From Actinomycetota bacterium (GTDB taxonomy: Bacteria; Actinomycetota; Acidimicrobiia; Acidimicrobiales; Ilumatobacteraceae), in NCBI GenBank assembly GCA_016870295.1, contig VGBY01000044.1, positions 1-7,872 on the forward strand: 7,872 nt of DNA, written 5' to 3'. The translations under genes were made by a program, and so were the position numbers. The notes beneath the pieces were generated by a model. It saw nothing but the letters and a program-made list of their open reading frames with translations, did not search any database and had not been told where the DNA came from. Of this stretch, positions 7,171-7,872 are shown in pieces. Every line of letters begins with the position of its first letter. Position 1 is the first letter of the stretch.

Positions 7171-7190
7171 CTTGCGGGCCACTGGCTCAC

Positions 7191-7204
7191 GGGCACGAGT
7201 GCTC
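7191..7204. repeat. Imperfect palindrome in the divergent promoter gap
   Basis: GGGCAC-GA-GTGCTC is an inverted repeat with one imperfect pair, located in the 76-bp gap between the PBP gene and the oxidoreductase gene. It overlaps two direct copies of GCTCAC (7185-7190 and 7201-7206) spaced 16 bp apart. It could be an operator acting on either divergent gene, but length and GC content make chance plausible. Confidence 0.25.
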
Positions 7205-7215
7205 ACAACGTCGCT

Positions 7216-7224
7216 TGCTACTCT
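7216..7224 (+). promoter_or_regulatory. Extended -10 promoter, probable leaderless start of the LLM gene
   Basis: TGC followed by TACTCT (7219-7224) forms an extended -10 element. The GTG start at 7232 lies 7 nt after it, where transcription would begin. No Shine-Dalgarno precedes the GTG. No clear -35 is visible, which is common with an extended -10. Confidence 0.5.
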
Positions 7225-7231
7225 CCTGCGG

Positions 7232-7872
7232 GTGACTTCACACACGAAACGTCCGTTCAGATTCGGCGTACAAGCATCCACCGCGCCGTCAGGCAAAACG
7301 TGGGCCGACCTCGCACGTCGCACCGAAGACCTCGGCTACGCGGTGCTCACCATGCCCGATCATTTCACCGATCAACTCGCACCCGTGCCAGCGATGACTG
7401 TCGCTGCAACCGTCACGAAGAACCTGCGTATCTGCGCGCTGGTGTTCGACAACGACTACAAACACCCGGTGGTGCTGGCCAAAGAACTCGCGACGATGGA
7501 CGTGCTGTCAGATGGCCGCGTCGACATCGGCCTTGGTGCCGGATGGATGCGCACCGACTACGACCAAGCCGGAATGCAATACGACTCCCCCGGCGTGCGT
7601 ATCGATCGCTTCGTCGAAGGTCTCAAGGTGATTCGCGGCTGCATGGCCGACGGCAAGTTCTCGTTCAAAGGCACGCACTACACCATCACCGAATACGACG
7701 GTTTGCCCAAGCCGCTTCAGCGGCCGTGCCCACCAGTGTTGATTGGCGCCGGCGGAAAGCGCATGCTCGGCATCGCCGCGCGCGAAGCCGACATCGTCGG
7801 CATCAACCCGTCGCTCACACCGGGATTCGTCGGCCCCGAAGTAATCGCCGACATGTCGTCACAAGCCGTTGC
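7232..7872 (+). CDS. F420-dependent luciferase-like oxidoreductase (MSMEG_2516 type), 3' truncated by window
   Basis: The first 213 codons of a protein normally about 300 residues long; the frame runs open to the end of the window. The TIM-barrel luciferase-like monooxygenase fold is recognised by the opening FRFGVQ (9-14), WADLARRTEDLGY (24-36), MPDHFTDQLAP (41-51), VFDNDYKHPVVLAKE (71-85), DIGLGAGWMRTDYDQAG (98-114), PGVRIDR (120-126) and PPVLIGAGGKRML (167-179) followed by AAREADIVG (182-190). This series closely follows what I know of the F420-dependent MSMEG_2516 subfamily, in which the deazaflavin F420 carries hydride in the cytoplasm; the natural substrate is unknown. The GTG at 7232 is the only suitable start just before the conserved FRFG and gives MTSHTKRP; it has no Shine-Dalgarno but has an extended -10 box 7 nt upstream, so a leaderless mRNA is likely. 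It is divergent from the PBP gene. Confidence 0.92.
   Translation, partial: MTSHTKRPFRFGVQASTAPSGKTWADLARRTEDLGYAVLTMPDHFTDQLAPVPAMTVAATVTKNLRICALVFDNDYKHPVVLAKELATMDVLSDGRVDIGLGAGWMRTDYDQAGMQYDSPGVRIDRFVEGLKVIRGCMADGKFSFKGTHYTITEYDGLPKPLQRPCPPVLIGAGGKRMLGIAAREADIVGINPSLTPGFVGPEVIADMSSQAV

Overview
The window reads as chromosomal DNA of a GC-rich actinobacterium, most likely near Acidimicrobiia/Ilumatobacteraceae. This rests on gene content judged by eye: a luciferase-like protein of the F420-dependent MSMEG_2516 type, an actinobacterial-style class A PBP with a Pro/Thr-rich tail, GTG starts, and two starts that sit 6-7 nt behind a TANNNT box (leaderless style). No database search was possible. 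Most of the window is well-organised housekeeping DNA; I see no phage, transposon, CRISPR array, tRNA or obvious defence system.

Layout. (1) 1-1711, plus strand: the 3' end of an FAD-linked oxidase of the alkylglycerone-phosphate synthase/GlcD type, then 16 nt later a complete FGGY-family kinase that resembles glycerol kinase but has changed substrate-pocket residues. (2) 1751-3051, plus strand: two ferritin-like proteins whose genes overlap by 4 nt. The first has no signal peptide and a degenerate metal site. The second carries a Tat motif plus lipobox and has more complete metal ligands. (3) 3094-3318: a small single-pass membrane protein ORF, possibly leaderless. (4) 3347-3719: rnpB, the RNase P RNA, with a clear P1 helix, P3, P8, P12, P4 and conserved blocks, but apparently without helix P18 and with a shortened P15/L15 segment. 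(5) 7155-3699, minus strand: a compact three-gene run of a bifunctional penicillin-binding protein, a coiled-coil/C4 zinc-ribbon protein and a small YdjM-like (DUF457) membrane protein. The last gene ends inside the 3' strand of rnpB. (6) 7232-7872, plus strand: the 5' part of an F420-dependent luciferase-like oxidoreductase, divergent from the PBP gene.

How the genes fit together. Oxidase and kinase probably act on related three-carbon or polyol substrates. The two ferritin-like proteins are translationally coupled and may form a pair across the membrane. The PBP builds peptidoglycan at the outer face of the membrane. Its two downstream genes are packed closely (5 and 8 nt gaps) and are probably co-transcribed, so transcription of this unit runs head-on into rnpB.

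The observations most worth following are the unusual RNase P RNA architecture, the coding overlap with its P1 helix, the altered pocket of the FGGY kinase, and the asymmetric ferritin-like pair.
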